Part shown: positions 42,265-51,188 of the stretch, piece after piece
How the letters are laid out: each line of letters begins with the position of its first letter
Position numbering within the stretch: position 1 is the stretch's first letter
NCBI GenBank assembly: GCA_964446495.1
Contig: CAYUOY010000004.1
Span: forward strand, 1-64,000
Direction: 5' to 3'
DNA length: 64,000 bases
DNA from: JAADHU01 sp964446495
GTDB lineage: Bacteria > Pseudomonadota > Gammaproteobacteria > Steroidobacterales > Woeseiaceae
The notes under the pieces: model-generated
Database searches by the model: none
What the model was told of the DNA's origin: nothing
What the model saw: only the letters and a program-made list of their open reading frames with translations
Program-made: the position numbers and the translations under genes

Positions 42265-43491
42265 ATGGCAGGTAATCTGATCGGTGTCTTGGGCATCATC
42301 GTCATTCTTGGCATCGCCGTGCTGTTTTCAAGTGATCGCAAAGCGATCAATCTCCGTATTGTGGGTGCAGCATTCGTGCTGCAGGTTGTCGTCGCGGCGA
42401 TCGTGGTGTACTCGGATGCTGGCAAGGCCGTTATCCAGAAAATGAGTGATGGTGTTCAGCACGTCATAAACTTTTCACGTGAAGGCATAGAGTTTGTGTT
42501 TGGCGGGCTCGCCACGGATGGCAGTATCTGGAGTTTTGCCGTAAATGTTCTGCCGATCATTATCTTTTTCTCGGCATTAACCACGGTTCTGTATCACCTC
42601 CGCATCATGCAGTTCTTCGTCAAGATAATTGGTGGTGGCTTGCGTTGGGTGATTGGCACCAAAGCCGTGGAGTCAGTCAATGCAGCGGCGAACATATTTA
42701 TCGGCCAGACCGAGGCACCGCTGGTCATTCGTCCCTACCTGAAAGGTCTGACGGAACCACAAATGTTCGCCATCATGGTGTCGGGACTGGCCTCGGTGGC
42801 CGGCACTGTACTGCTGGCCTATGCACAAATGGGCGCCGAATTGCGCTACCTGCTGGCGGCCAGTTTCATGGCGGCGCCGGGTGGCTTGCTGATGGCGAAA
42901 ATCATCATGCCGGACGAGGAAACGGAATCAGCAGCGGAAGACAATGCCCATCTTGAAATGGCTGACAGCGAGCATGCAAACGTCATTCTTGCGGCGGCAG
43001 TCGGTACCAGCGATGGCGTCAAGCTGGCGGTGAATATCGGTGCCATGCTACTCACGTTCATTGCCTTGATTGCTGTGGTCAACGGCCTGGTCGGCGGTAT
43101 TGCCGGACTGGTGGGATTTGAAGATCTGACCTTGCAGAAAATGTTGGGCTGGCTGTTTTCGCCACTCATGTATTTGCTGAACATTCCGTGGTCGGAAGCG
43201 CAGGCGGCCGGGTCACTCTTCGGCGAAAAAATTATTTTGAATGAGTTTGTTGCCTACAGCCATTTGAATGACTATCTTGCTGGCATGAGTGAAAAAACAA
43301 AGGCGATCGTGACTTTCTCTCTGTGCGGTTTCGCCAATCTGTCTTCAATTGCCATTTTGCTCGGCGGGCTGGGAAGCCTGGTGCCGGAGAAGAAGGAACT
43401 GATAGCACGATTTGGCCTCAAGGCTGTTGCGGCAGGGTCGCTCTCTAATCTGATGAGTGCCGCGTTGGCGGGACTGCTTCTTAGTATTTAA
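42265..43491 (+). CDS. nupC: Concentrative nucleoside transporter
   Basis: 408 residues from ATG 42265 (GGGGGAG upstream), CNT family. Features are the multiple helices, GQTEAPLVIRPYL (residues about 155-167), which contains the nucleoside-site Gln-Thr-Glu, and SLCGFANLSSIAILLGGLG near the C-terminus, a CNT signature. It imports nucleosides with Na+ or H+. Between deoA and a nucleoside hydrolase it gives the cell direct uptake of nucleosides for phosphorolysis and hydrolysis. Confidence 0.93.
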   Translation: MAGNLIGVLGIIVILGIAVLFSSDRKAINLRIVGAAFVLQVVVAAIVVYSDAGKAVIQKMSDGVQHVINFSREGIEFVFGGLATDGSIWSFAVNVLPIIIFFSALTTVLYHLRIMQFFVKIIGGGLRWVIGTKAVESVNAAANIFIGQTEAPLVIRPYLKGLTEPQMFAIMVSGLASVAGTVLLAYAQMGAELRYLLAASFMAAPGGLLMAKIIMPDEETESAAEDNAHLEMADSEHANVILAAAVGTSDGVKLAVNIGAMLLTFIALIAVVNGLVGGIAGLVGFEDLTLQKMLGWLFSPLMYLLNIPWSEAQAAGSLFGEKIILNEFVAYSHLNDYLAGMSEKTKAIVTFSLCGFANLSSIAILLGGLGSLVPEKKELIARFGLKAVAAGSLSNLMSAALAGLLLSI

Positions 43492-43510
43492 TCAGTCGGT
43501 TCGACAAGCT

Positions 43511-44461
43511 GTGACGCGGGAAAAAATAATCATAGATTGCGATCCGGGACAGGATGACGCGATCGCCCTGCTGCTTGCGATGGCGTCGCCGGAGGATTTC
43601 GACATTCTCGGCATAACAGCGGTCGCTGGCAATGTACCGTTGAACCTTACCGAACGAAACGCTCGCTTGATGTGCGATCTTGGTAGCCGGGGTGAGCTGA
43701 AAGTCTACGCGGGTTGCGCCAGACCCATGGTGCGTGAGCTGGTGACCGCTGAGAAGGTGCACGGCGATACCGGGATTGACGGCATGGAGGTTGGGGAGCC
43801 GACTCAGGCCCTGCAGCAGCAACATGCAGTGGATTTTATTATCGACACTCTGAAGCGTGCCGAAGAAGCATCGATTACGCTTGTACCTACCGGCCCATTG
43901 ACGAACATTGGTATGGCGATGGATAAGGATCCGTCTATTCTCGCCAGTATCAAGCGGATTGTGCTCATGGGTGGTGCGATGCGTGAGGGTGGCAATTTTT
44001 CACCGTCTGCTGAATTCAATATCCTCGTGGACCCGCATGCCGCCAAGGTGGTCTTTGCCTGTGGTCGGCCCATTACAGCGCTGGGGCTCGACGTTACGCA
44101 TCAGGTCATTGCGACCAGTGAACGGGTGGCGAGAATCAGGGCATTGGGTAATCCGGCGGCGATTGCGACGGCTGGCATGCTGAACTTCTTCAATCGCCAT
44201 GACTCGGCAAAGTACGGGTTTGACGGTGCGCCGTTGCATGATCCGTGTACGATCGCCTGGTTGTTGCAGCCGGAGCTGTTCAAGGGGAAGGACTGCAATA
44301 TCGAAATCGAAACAGAGTCGCCGCTGACGATCGGGCATACGGCCATCGACTTTTGGGGAATCAGTGGTCGGTCGGTGAATGCGACCTGGATTCACTCTGT
44401 CGATGCGGACGGGTTTTATGATCTTCTTACGGATCGGTTGGCGCGCTTTGGTGAGAGGTAG
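43511..44461 (+). CDS. Inosine-uridine preferring nucleoside hydrolase
   Basis: GTG 43511 starts 19 bases after the nupC stop; an upstream frame overlaps nupC and is not used. The calcium-binding motif IIIDCDPGQDDAIA (residues about 6-19) is complete, with ITAVAGNVPL, VPTGPLTNI and HDPCTIAWL (about 245) also as in the family. It cleaves ribonucleosides to base and ribose. The 316-residue length fits Rih-type pyrimidine or purine hydrolases; specificity is not readable. Convergent with cdd. Confidence 0.9.
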   Translation: MTREKIIIDCDPGQDDAIALLLAMASPEDFDILGITAVAGNVPLNLTERNARLMCDLGSRGELKVYAGCARPMVRELVTAEKVHGDTGIDGMEVGEPTQALQQQHAVDFIIDTLKRAEEASITLVPTGPLTNIGMAMDKDPSILASIKRIVLMGGAMREGGNFSPSAEFNILVDPHAAKVVFACGRPITALGLDVTHQVIATSERVARIRALGNPAAIATAGMLNFFNRHDSAKYGFDGAPLHDPCTIAWLLQPELFKGKDCNIEIETESPLTIGHTAIDFWGISGRSVNATWIHSVDADGFYDLLTDRLARFGER

Positions 44462-44489
44462 CGGGTCGCGCGTCAGGTCGCGCGATTAA

Positions 44490-44924
44490 TTATTCGACTC
44501 TAAAAGCGGCCGGCAATAATTCGTCGATGCTGAACATCTGCATCTCCCCATCATTGCCAATCAGCATGATTTGAGTCGCTTCATCGGCAAATTCGAGAAT
44601 TCTTTGGCGGCACCCACCACAAGGGGTGCAGGCACCCAGATCACCGGCTTTTTCGAACAAGGCACTGTTCGCCTGGTCGCCCATGCTGCCAACAACGGCT
44701 ATTGCGACGATTTTTTGAGCACCGGAGGACACCATGGCACCGATGGCGTTGGCTTCAGCACAACTCGTCTCCGGAAAAGACGCATTCTCGACGTTACAGC
44801 CGACATGCACGCAGCCCGACTCATCAAGAATCGCCGCTCCAACACGATAATTTGAGTAGCGCGCATGGGCTTTGGTTTGCACATCCCTGGCGGCGGCGAA
44901 CAGCGTTTCAGTATCAATCGTCAT
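44490..44924 (-). CDS. cdd: Cytidine deaminase
   Basis: 144-residue tetrameric-type enzyme. Zinc and catalytic residues C55-A-E57 (SCAEANAIG) and C102-x2-C105 (CTPCGGCRQ) are present, with CNVENASF substrate loop. Turns (deoxy)cytidine into (deoxy)uridine, feeding deoA and the hydrolase. Its ATG follows the preA stop with no spacing, so it is the last gene of a six-gene minus-strand series. Confidence 0.95.
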   Translation of the reverse strand: MTIDTETLFAAARDVQTKAHARYSNYRVGAAILDESGCVHVGCNVENASFPETSCAEANAIGAMVSSGAQKIVAIAVVGSMGDQANSALFEKAGDLGACTPCGGCRQRILEFADEATQIMLIGNDGEMQMFSIDELLPAAFRVE

Positions 44925-46220
44925 CTATTTGGCCATGGGGTTATTGGCGTGAGTCGTCCAGTTGGCTTTTTCAGAACGAACTTTCTGACCCGTCCGCGGA
45001 TCGGTGCCGGATTTCAATTGCTGCATGCTGATACAGCCGTCTACAGGACAAACGCTGACGCATAGATTACAGCCGACGCATTCGGCATCGATGACTTCAA
45101 AACGACGTTCACCGTTGACCGTGTGTGTTATCGCCTGATGAGAAGTGTCTTCGCAGACAATGTGGCAACGACCGCATTTGATACACAAATTCTGATCAAT
45201 CACAGCCTTTTCGATATGATTCAGATTCAGATATTGCCAATCGGTGACACTCGGAACGGCCAGGCCAACCAGTTCGTTGACGGATTGCATATCTTTCTGG
45301 TCGAGAAAATCACTCAGACCGCTGGCAAGATCGTCAATGATTTTGAACCCGTATACCATCGCAGCCGTACAAACCTGCACATTGGAGGCACCGAGTGCCA
45401 GAAAGTCGACAGCATCGCGCCAGTCACCGATGCCGCCAATGCCGGAAATCGGTAATTCAGCCGTTGCGCTGTTACGGGCAATCTCCGCGACCATGTGCAG
45501 GGCGATGGGCTTGACGGCACTGCCGCAGTAGCCACCGTGTGACCCCTGGCCATCCGTGGTTGGATACATCGTCAATGTTTCGTAATTGACGCGCATGATG
45601 GAATTGATGGTGTTAATCAGGGACACGGCATCCGCACCACCCTGAACGGCCGCCTGGGCAACGGGCAAAATATTGGTAACGTTCGGCGTCAACTTGACGA
45701 TGATCGGAGTTTGGGCGTGTTTCTTGGCCCACTCCGTCGCCATTTGAATGTACTCAGGCACCTGGCCGACGGCCGCACCCATGCCGCGTTCCGACATGCC
45801 GTGCGGGCAGCCGAAGTTGAGTTCGAATCCGTCTGCGCCGGTATCCTCGATCATCGGAATGTATTTAGCCCATGTTTCCTCGTTCATGGGCAACATGACG
45901 GATGCGATCAGGGCCCGGTCCGGCCAGTCCCTCTTGATCTGCCGCATTTCATCGAGATTGGTCTGCAACGGGCGGTCTGTAATTAATTCTATGTTGTTCA
46001 GTCCGATGACCCGTCGCTCGTTGCTGAGCATAGTGCTGTAGCGCGGTCCGCTGACATTGACGATAGGTGGATCTTCCCCCAGCGTTTTCCAGACGACACC
46101 GCCCCAGCCGGCTTCAAACGCCCGGTTGACGTTATACGCCTTGTCCGTTGGTGGTGCGGAGGCGAGCCAGAAAGGATTCGGAGAACGAATGCCCAGAAAT
46201 TCAGAAGTCAGGTTTGCCAT
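44925..46220 (-). CDS. preA: NAD-dependent dihydropyrimidine dehydrogenase, subunit PreA
   Basis: Reduces uracil or thymine to the dihydro base. The 431-residue protein has the FMN-binding dihydroorotate-dehydrogenase-like barrel (about 1-330) with NFGCPHGMSERGMG, then two [4Fe-4S] motifs, CIKCGRCHIVCEDTS and CVGCNLCVSVCPVDGC (about 340-395). At the place where mammalian DPD has its catalytic Cys in ACGQ, this protein has AVGQ. I recall Val there in other bacterial PreA too, so this is not taken as a defect. The start overlaps preT by 13 bp, as expected for a two-subunit complex. Confidence 0.95.
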   Translation of the reverse strand: MANLTSEFLGIRSPNPFWLASAPPTDKAYNVNRAFEAGWGGVVWKTLGEDPPIVNVSGPRYSTMLSNERRVIGLNNIELITDRPLQTNLDEMRQIKRDWPDRALIASVMLPMNEETWAKYIPMIEDTGADGFELNFGCPHGMSERGMGAAVGQVPEYIQMATEWAKKHAQTPIIVKLTPNVTNILPVAQAAVQGGADAVSLINTINSIMRVNYETLTMYPTTDGQGSHGGYCGSAVKPIALHMVAEIARNSATAELPISGIGGIGDWRDAVDFLALGASNVQVCTAAMVYGFKIIDDLASGLSDFLDQKDMQSVNELVGLAVPSVTDWQYLNLNHIEKAVIDQNLCIKCGRCHIVCEDTSHQAITHTVNGERRFEVIDAECVGCNLCVSVCPVDGCISMQQLKSGTDPRTGQKVRSEKANWTTHANNPMAK

Positions 46221-47599
46221 TCGTCACCCCCTTGAGCCTGTGCAAGAAGATATGCATCGATGTCGATGGCCGCCAGCTTGCCATCCTGAACGGCGGTGAC
46301 CGTGAGGTCGTCTTGGCCAAAAACGCAGTCTCCGCCTGCCCATATTCCGGCAACCGATGTGCGCCTTGCATCATCAACTCGCAATTTTCCGTGTTCGTGT
46401 TGCAGACGATCCGCAAATTCACCAAAGACTTCGTTGTCCAGGGATTGCCCGACGGCGGTGAAGATGACATCGGCATCCAACGACCAGAAATCGCCGGTTC
46501 CACGCAGCTTTCCTTCTCCGTCGAGCTCGGTACGTTCGAAGCGCATGCCCGTCACGTGACCGTCTTGCAAAATTGCATCAGGTTGTGACCAGTGATGAAT
46601 GGGTATGCCACTGGTTTGTGCCAGCTCCTGCTCGTGACGGCTCGCGCCCATTTGATCTGCACCACGCCGATAGACAATGCTGACGAACTCGGCGCCAAGG
46701 CGTTCGCTTTGAACGGCGATGTCGATCGCCGTCATGCCACCGCCAATGACGATAGTGCGATTGCCAACAGGAAGCTCGCCCTTATTCCGGACCTGGCGAA
46801 GGTCTGCTATGTAGTCGACTGCGCTCAGGACGCCATCAACATCCTCGTTCGACAGGCCAAGCTTGTTCGTCCCGGCGAGACCGCAAGCGAGGAATACGGC
46901 GTCGTAGGTTTGTCGCAATTCGTCGAGCGTGATATCGGTTCCCAGGGCTGACTCCGCTCTGACCTCAATCCCGCCGAGCGCAAGAATATACTCCACCTCA
47001 GTTTGTGCAAAATCATTGACGGCCTTATAGGCTGCAATTCCGTATTCGTTCAGCCCACCCAGTTTTTCGTCGCGACTGAACAAAACGACGGAGTGCCCGA
47101 GTACGGACAAACGGTGCGCACAAGACAGGCCCGCGGGCCCACCACCCACGATGGCAACCTGTCGACCACTGGTCTTGCCGCGGGTAAACAAGGCAGTACC
47201 GCTGTCGAAAATCGGGTCAGTTGCGTAACGTTGCAACAGTCCAATGTTCACTGGTTTGTCCTCGTGAGTATTGCGGACACAAACTTCTTCACACAGGATT
47301 TCAGTCGGACAGACTCGAGCGCACATGCCTCCCATAATATTCTCGGACAAGATGGTTTGTGCCGAACCCTTGATATTGTCACTGCGAATTTGCTGGATGA
47401 AACCAGGAATATCGATGCCGGTTGGGCATGCGTCGGTACAAGGGGCATCGAAGCAAAAATAACAGCGATCGGCTTCGATCAGGGCGTCCGCCCGCGCCAG
47501 CGGAGGGCACTTGTCCTGAAAATTTCTATCGATTTCGTCACTGGAAAGCCGTCTCGCGCGGATATCCATTTCTCGTGACCTCGAATTTTCGTTCTTCAT
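46208..47599 (-). CDS. preT: NAD-dependent dihydropyrimidine dehydrogenase, subunit PreT
   Basis: NAD(P)H-binding FAD/Fe-S partner of PreA, similar to glutamate synthase small subunit. ATG 47599 is preferred; a longer frame upstream overlaps the hydA region. Motifs: CYFCFDAPCTDACPTGID and CARVCPTEILCEEVCV for the Fe-S clusters (about 45-115), AIVGGGPAGLSCA for FAD, VIGGGMTAIDIA for NAD(P)H, and WAGGDCV near the C-terminus. 464 residues. Confidence 0.95.
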   Translation of the reverse strand: MKNENSRSREMDIRARRLSSDEIDRNFQDKCPPLARADALIEADRCYFCFDAPCTDACPTGIDIPGFIQQIRSDNIKGSAQTILSENIMGGMCARVCPTEILCEEVCVRNTHEDKPVNIGLLQRYATDPIFDSGTALFTRGKTSGRQVAIVGGGPAGLSCAHRLSVLGHSVVLFSRDEKLGGLNEYGIAAYKAVNDFAQTEVEYILALGGIEVRAESALGTDITLDELRQTYDAVFLACGLAGTNKLGLSNEDVDGVLSAVDYIADLRQVRNKGELPVGNRTIVIGGGMTAIDIAVQSERLGAEFVSIVYRRGADQMGASRHEQELAQTSGIPIHHWSQPDAILQDGHVTGMRFERTELDGEGKLRGTGDFWSLDADVIFTAVGQSLDNEVFGEFADRLQHEHGKLRVDDARRTSVAGIWAGGDCVFGQDDLTVTAVQDGKLAAIDIDAYLLAQAQGGDEWQT

Positions 47600-47615
47600 A
47601 TCTGCGTGTGACCGG

Positions 47616-49055
47616 CTAGCGCTGGACGGCTGTCGGCCGTTTGTGTTTCGCGCGTTTCTGCAAGGCATCGTAATAGGCCGCAAAAGGTGGCTTTTCAACG
47701 TAGTTGCCGGCGCCGCGCTCTATATCCAGTTCGCCATCGGCATATACAACCTTCCCCTGGCTGAGCGTATGAGACGCACATCCAGTTACTTCCATGCCCT
47801 CGAAAATATTGTAGTCGATATTCTGCTGGTGTGTTTTAGCGGATATTGTTTTTGTCGCCAGCGGGTCCCAGACGACGATGTCGGCATCCGCACCGACGGC
47901 AATGGTTCCCTTGCGCGGATAGATATTGAAAATCTTCGCTGCATTGGTCGAGGTGGCTGCCACGAATTCGTTCATGGTCAGGCGTCCTGTACCGACGCCG
48001 TGATGCCACAGCACTTCGAGCCGGTTTTCGACTCCCGCGGTGCCGTTTGGAATCAGCCGGAAATCGTCTTTCCCGGCTGCTTTCTGATCCGCACAAAAAC
48101 AGCAATGATCGGTGGCTGTAGTCTGCAAATTGCCGGATTGCAATCCATGCCACAGCGCGGTTTTGTGCTCTTTGGGTCTGAATGGCGGGCTCATTACATG
48201 CGCAGCCGCCGTTGCGAAGTCCTTGTCGAGGTAAACCGAATCATCGATCAACAAATGGCCCGCCAGCACTTCACCGTAGACGCGCTGTCCTTCGCTCCGT
48301 GCGCGGGTGATGGCTTCCAATGATTGCCTGCAGGAGTTATGCACCAGGTATATAGGCACACCCAGCACCTCGGCAATTCGAATGGCGCGATTAGCGGCTT
48401 CGCCCTCGACCTCCGGGGGCCTGGACAGTGGATGGCCTTCGGGGCCGGTAATTCCCATGTCAAAAATCTTTTGCTGCAGTCTGTACACCAGTTCCCCGTT
48501 CTCCGCATGAACCGTCACAATGGCTCCGAGTTCACCGGCTTTGGAGAAGCTGTTTACGAGGATTTCGTCATCGGCCATGATGGCGCCTTTGTACGCCATG
48601 AAATGTTTAAAGCTGTTGATGCCGTGGTCTTTGACCAGTGTTTCCATGTCAGCCGCAACGGAGTCATCCCACCAGGTTATGGCGACGTGAAACGCGTAGT
48701 CGGCGACTGATTTCTGCGCCCATTCACGCCATTGAGTGTAGGCCTCCATTATGGATTGCTGCGGGTTGGGGATAACGAAATCCATGATCATGGTCGTGCC
48801 ACCTGCGAGACCGGCCGACGTTCCCGTGAAAAAATCCTCGCTCGCCACCGTTCCCATGAATGGCAATTGCATGTGTGTGTGGGGATCAATTCCTCCCGGC
48901 ATGACGTACTGTCCGCCGGCATCGACAGTCCGGGTGCCGGAGGGCGCATCAAGGTTTTCGCCGATCGCGCGAATCTTGCCGTCCGTGCACAGGATGTCGG
49001 CCCGGTAGGTTTGGTCCGCTGTGACAACGGTGCCGCCTTTGATTAATACTGTCAT
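47616..49055 (-). CDS. hydA: Dihydropyrimidinase (D-hydantoinase family)
   Basis: Opens dihydrouracil or dihydrothymine to the N-carbamoyl-beta-amino acid. The 479-residue amidohydrolase has the metal H59-T-H61 (GIDPHTHMQL), the lysine expected to be carboxylated, K150 (INSFKHFMAYKG), and LVHNSCRQ and CCFCADQK further on. The second step of the reductive pathway; ends 17 bp before preT begins. Confidence 0.94.
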   Translation of the reverse strand: MTVLIKGGTVVTADQTYRADILCTDGKIRAIGENLDAPSGTRTVDAGGQYVMPGGIDPHTHMQLPFMGTVASEDFFTGTSAGLAGGTTMIMDFVIPNPQQSIMEAYTQWREWAQKSVADYAFHVAITWWDDSVAADMETLVKDHGINSFKHFMAYKGAIMADDEILVNSFSKAGELGAIVTVHAENGELVYRLQQKIFDMGITGPEGHPLSRPPEVEGEAANRAIRIAEVLGVPIYLVHNSCRQSLEAITRARSEGQRVYGEVLAGHLLIDDSVYLDKDFATAAAHVMSPPFRPKEHKTALWHGLQSGNLQTTATDHCCFCADQKAAGKDDFRLIPNGTAGVENRLEVLWHHGVGTGRLTMNEFVAATSTNAAKIFNIYPRKGTIAVGADADIVVWDPLATKTISAKTHQQNIDYNIFEGMEVTGCASHTLSQGKVVYADGELDIERGAGNYVEKPPFAAYYDALQKRAKHKRPTAVQR

Positions 49056-49210
49056 GTCATCTGTTCCTGAATGTTAGTCTGGTCAATCGCGGGTCAGGCT
49101 GAACATTTTCGGTAGTACCATCATTTCGTCATTCACCGAATTGTAGCCGGTCGGGTCGCAATGCAAGAGCGTTATCCCAATCTTACTCCAGCCTCCCATT
49201 CACTAACGGG

Positions 49211-50092
49211 CTAGGGCTTGAGCAGATCGCCATACATATCCGGTCGACGATCACGGAAAAATTGCCAGGTATTGCGAACCTCACGAATCATATCGAGATC
49301 GATTTCATGTACCAGCAATTCGTCCTGATCATAACTGGCCTGTGCCTCGATCTCTCCGCGCGGGTTCACGATGTATGTCGAGCCGTAGAACTCGCTCATA
49401 TTGAATTGGTCGGCCCACGGTTGCTCTCTGCCGATGCGATTAATCGCACCAATGAAAACGCCGTTGGCGGCGGCGGAAGCCGGCTGCTCAAGCTCCCATA
49501 AGTACTTGCTGAGCCCGGCGACTGTTGCCGACGGGTTAACGATGTATTCCGCACCGTTTAGTGCAAGTGCTCGCCAGCCTTCCGGAAAGTGTCGGTCATA
49601 ACAAATGTAGACGCCGAGCTTTAAATAGGCTGTCTCGAAGACGGGGTAACCCAGATCTCCGGGTTTGAAAAAGAACTTCTCGTAAAAACCGGGATCGACC
49701 TGCGGGATATGAGTTTTTCGGTACTTGCCGAGGAAAGAGCCATCGGCGTCGATGACCGCCGCGGTGTTAAAATATACGCCGGGCATGGTTTCTTCGTAGA
49801 TCGGCACCACGATGACCATGTTGTGTTTTTTGGCATACTCCTGCATGAGGCGTGTCGTATGCCCATCCGGAATCTTTTCAGCCGCCGCGTACCACTTGCG
49901 ATCCTGGCTCGGACAAAAATACGGCTGGGTAAAAATTTCCTGGAAACACAGAACCTGTACCCCCTGGCTCGCGGCGTCTTCGATGAGCGGAATGTGCGCC
50001 TCAATCATCAGGTCCCGAATTTGCTCCGGACCCATACTGGTCGGGTCGCCCTTAAGGCCCATCTGGATAAGCCCGCATTTCACCTTTGCCAT
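49211..50092 (-). CDS. Beta-ureidopropionase (N-carbamoyl-beta-alanine amidohydrolase), nitrilase superfamily
   Basis: 293 residues, with the complete Glu-Lys-Cys triad: E52 (CFQEIFTQPYF), K126 (GKYRKTHIP) and C164 (VYICYDRHFPEGWR). The FFFKPGDLGYPVF stretch is that of carbamoyl-beta-alanine amidohydrolases. Third step, giving beta-alanine (or beta-aminoisobutyrate), CO2 and ammonia. With preTA and hydA it completes the pathway from uracil or thymine. Confidence 0.93.
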   Translation of the reverse strand: MAKVKCGLIQMGLKGDPTSMGPEQIRDLMIEAHIPLIEDAASQGVQVLCFQEIFTQPYFCPSQDRKWYAAAEKIPDGHTTRLMQEYAKKHNMVIVVPIYEETMPGVYFNTAAVIDADGSFLGKYRKTHIPQVDPGFYEKFFFKPGDLGYPVFETAYLKLGVYICYDRHFPEGWRALALNGAEYIVNPSATVAGLSKYLWELEQPASAAANGVFIGAINRIGREQPWADQFNMSEFYGSTYIVNPRGEIEAQASYDQDELLVHEIDLDMIREVRNTWQFFRDRRPDMYGDLLKP

Positions 50093-50158
50093 ATCAACCT
50101 CTCATCAACTAAAATTCGATACGCGACGTCATCTTTGACCCCGCAGACTGCACGATGT

Positions 50159-50953
50159 TCACTCAACGGATGACCAGGATCCATGCATCGGATTCGGCAA
50201 AATATACCAGCCGTTACCCCAGTAGTCCTGATGCTCCAGGGTCGCCATTGCTCTGCTCGCGATGGTCGCTCCTTCAGTACATGGATGGGCGGGACTTTTT
50301 CGTGTGCATGGTATGAAATCACCCAGGTCGTCTCCCATCAGCATGATAACGCGATAATCTTCCGCAACGAAGTCGCGCCGAATTCTCTTCTCCTTGCTCC
50401 AACCCGGTCGCTCGCCTGACAGCATGACGTATTCCGGTGTGACGGGGATACCAGCCTCATTGATGTCCTGCACGGTCGTCGTTTTCTGCGGGCAGGGATC
50501 GTCGCCGCGTGGCATGCATGGGCGGTTGGTGACAAAGAAAAGCGTCGCTCCGAGTTCGCGTGCCCTTGCGGCGAACGACACCACACCACTCACGGGAATC
50601 GCTTTGTTGGTACGATTCCATGCGTCGAGTTTTTCGTCACTGAACGGCGGGATAAATGAAGATTGAAATCCGACATTGCTAACCACCGTTTCATCGACAT
50701 CCAGAATGATGGCAACAGGCAGGTCGGCCGCATTTTCCTGGTAGGGCAGTGCGGTCCAGGACTTATCGGCAATTTTCGCCGCCAGGGCGTCCTGAGCGGT
50801 GCGGTAGGTTGATATTGAGACAGCGTCATACTCGGCCGAAGTCTGTACCCAGGTAATACCTGGATTTGACGAAACCGGTGCAGTCCCGGTGCAAGCCGAC
50901 AGTAGAATATGGCCTGTCAGGAGGCACAATATGAAGGCGTGATTGCTTGCCAT
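50159..50953 (-). CDS. e(P4)-type lipoprotein acid phosphatase / 5'-nucleotidase
   Basis: 264-residue HAD-superfamily class-III lipoprotein. Lipobox LLSAC at residues 17-21; catalytic DVDETVV motif with D85 and D87; FFVTNRPC and MGDDLGDF further on, as in e(P4)/class B-C acid phosphatases that release nucleosides from nucleotides at the envelope. It is divergent from a second 5'-nucleotidase (51189) across 235 bp. A role in supplying nucleosides to NupC is well supported by context. Confidence 0.9.
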   Translation of the reverse strand: MASNHAFILCLLTGHILLSACTGTAPVSSNPGITWVQTSAEYDAVSISTYRTAQDALAAKIADKSWTALPYQENAADLPVAIILDVDETVVSNVGFQSSFIPPFSDEKLDAWNRTNKAIPVSGVVSFAARARELGATLFFVTNRPCMPRGDDPCPQKTTTVQDINEAGIPVTPEYVMLSGERPGWSKEKRIRRDFVAEDYRVIMLMGDDLGDFIPCTRKSPAHPCTEGATIASRAMATLEHQDYWGNGWYILPNPMHGSWSSVE

Positions 50954-51188
50954 CGGAATCCTTTTCGATCTTTTTTTGTCCGCACAAACGATCGCGGACA
51001 GCCGCCTGAGCGTATCACGATGCGGGCCGGCGACGCCACCGTTGATGCGCGCTATGTCGCTGATTTGACAGGTACTTCAGAGGCTCCACCGGTTCGGCAA
51101 TATGGCCGTTCGGATAGCCATGATCGCAAAACCACGCTGAGCCATGCAGAATGGCCGAACCCAAAACGTCTGTCCAAGAGCTCATTCC

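Noticed and set aside
44462..44489. GGTCGCGCG direct repeat between the nucleoside hydrolase and cdd
   Set aside because: Only nine bases, in a 28-base convergent gap; could be chance and has no U-run.
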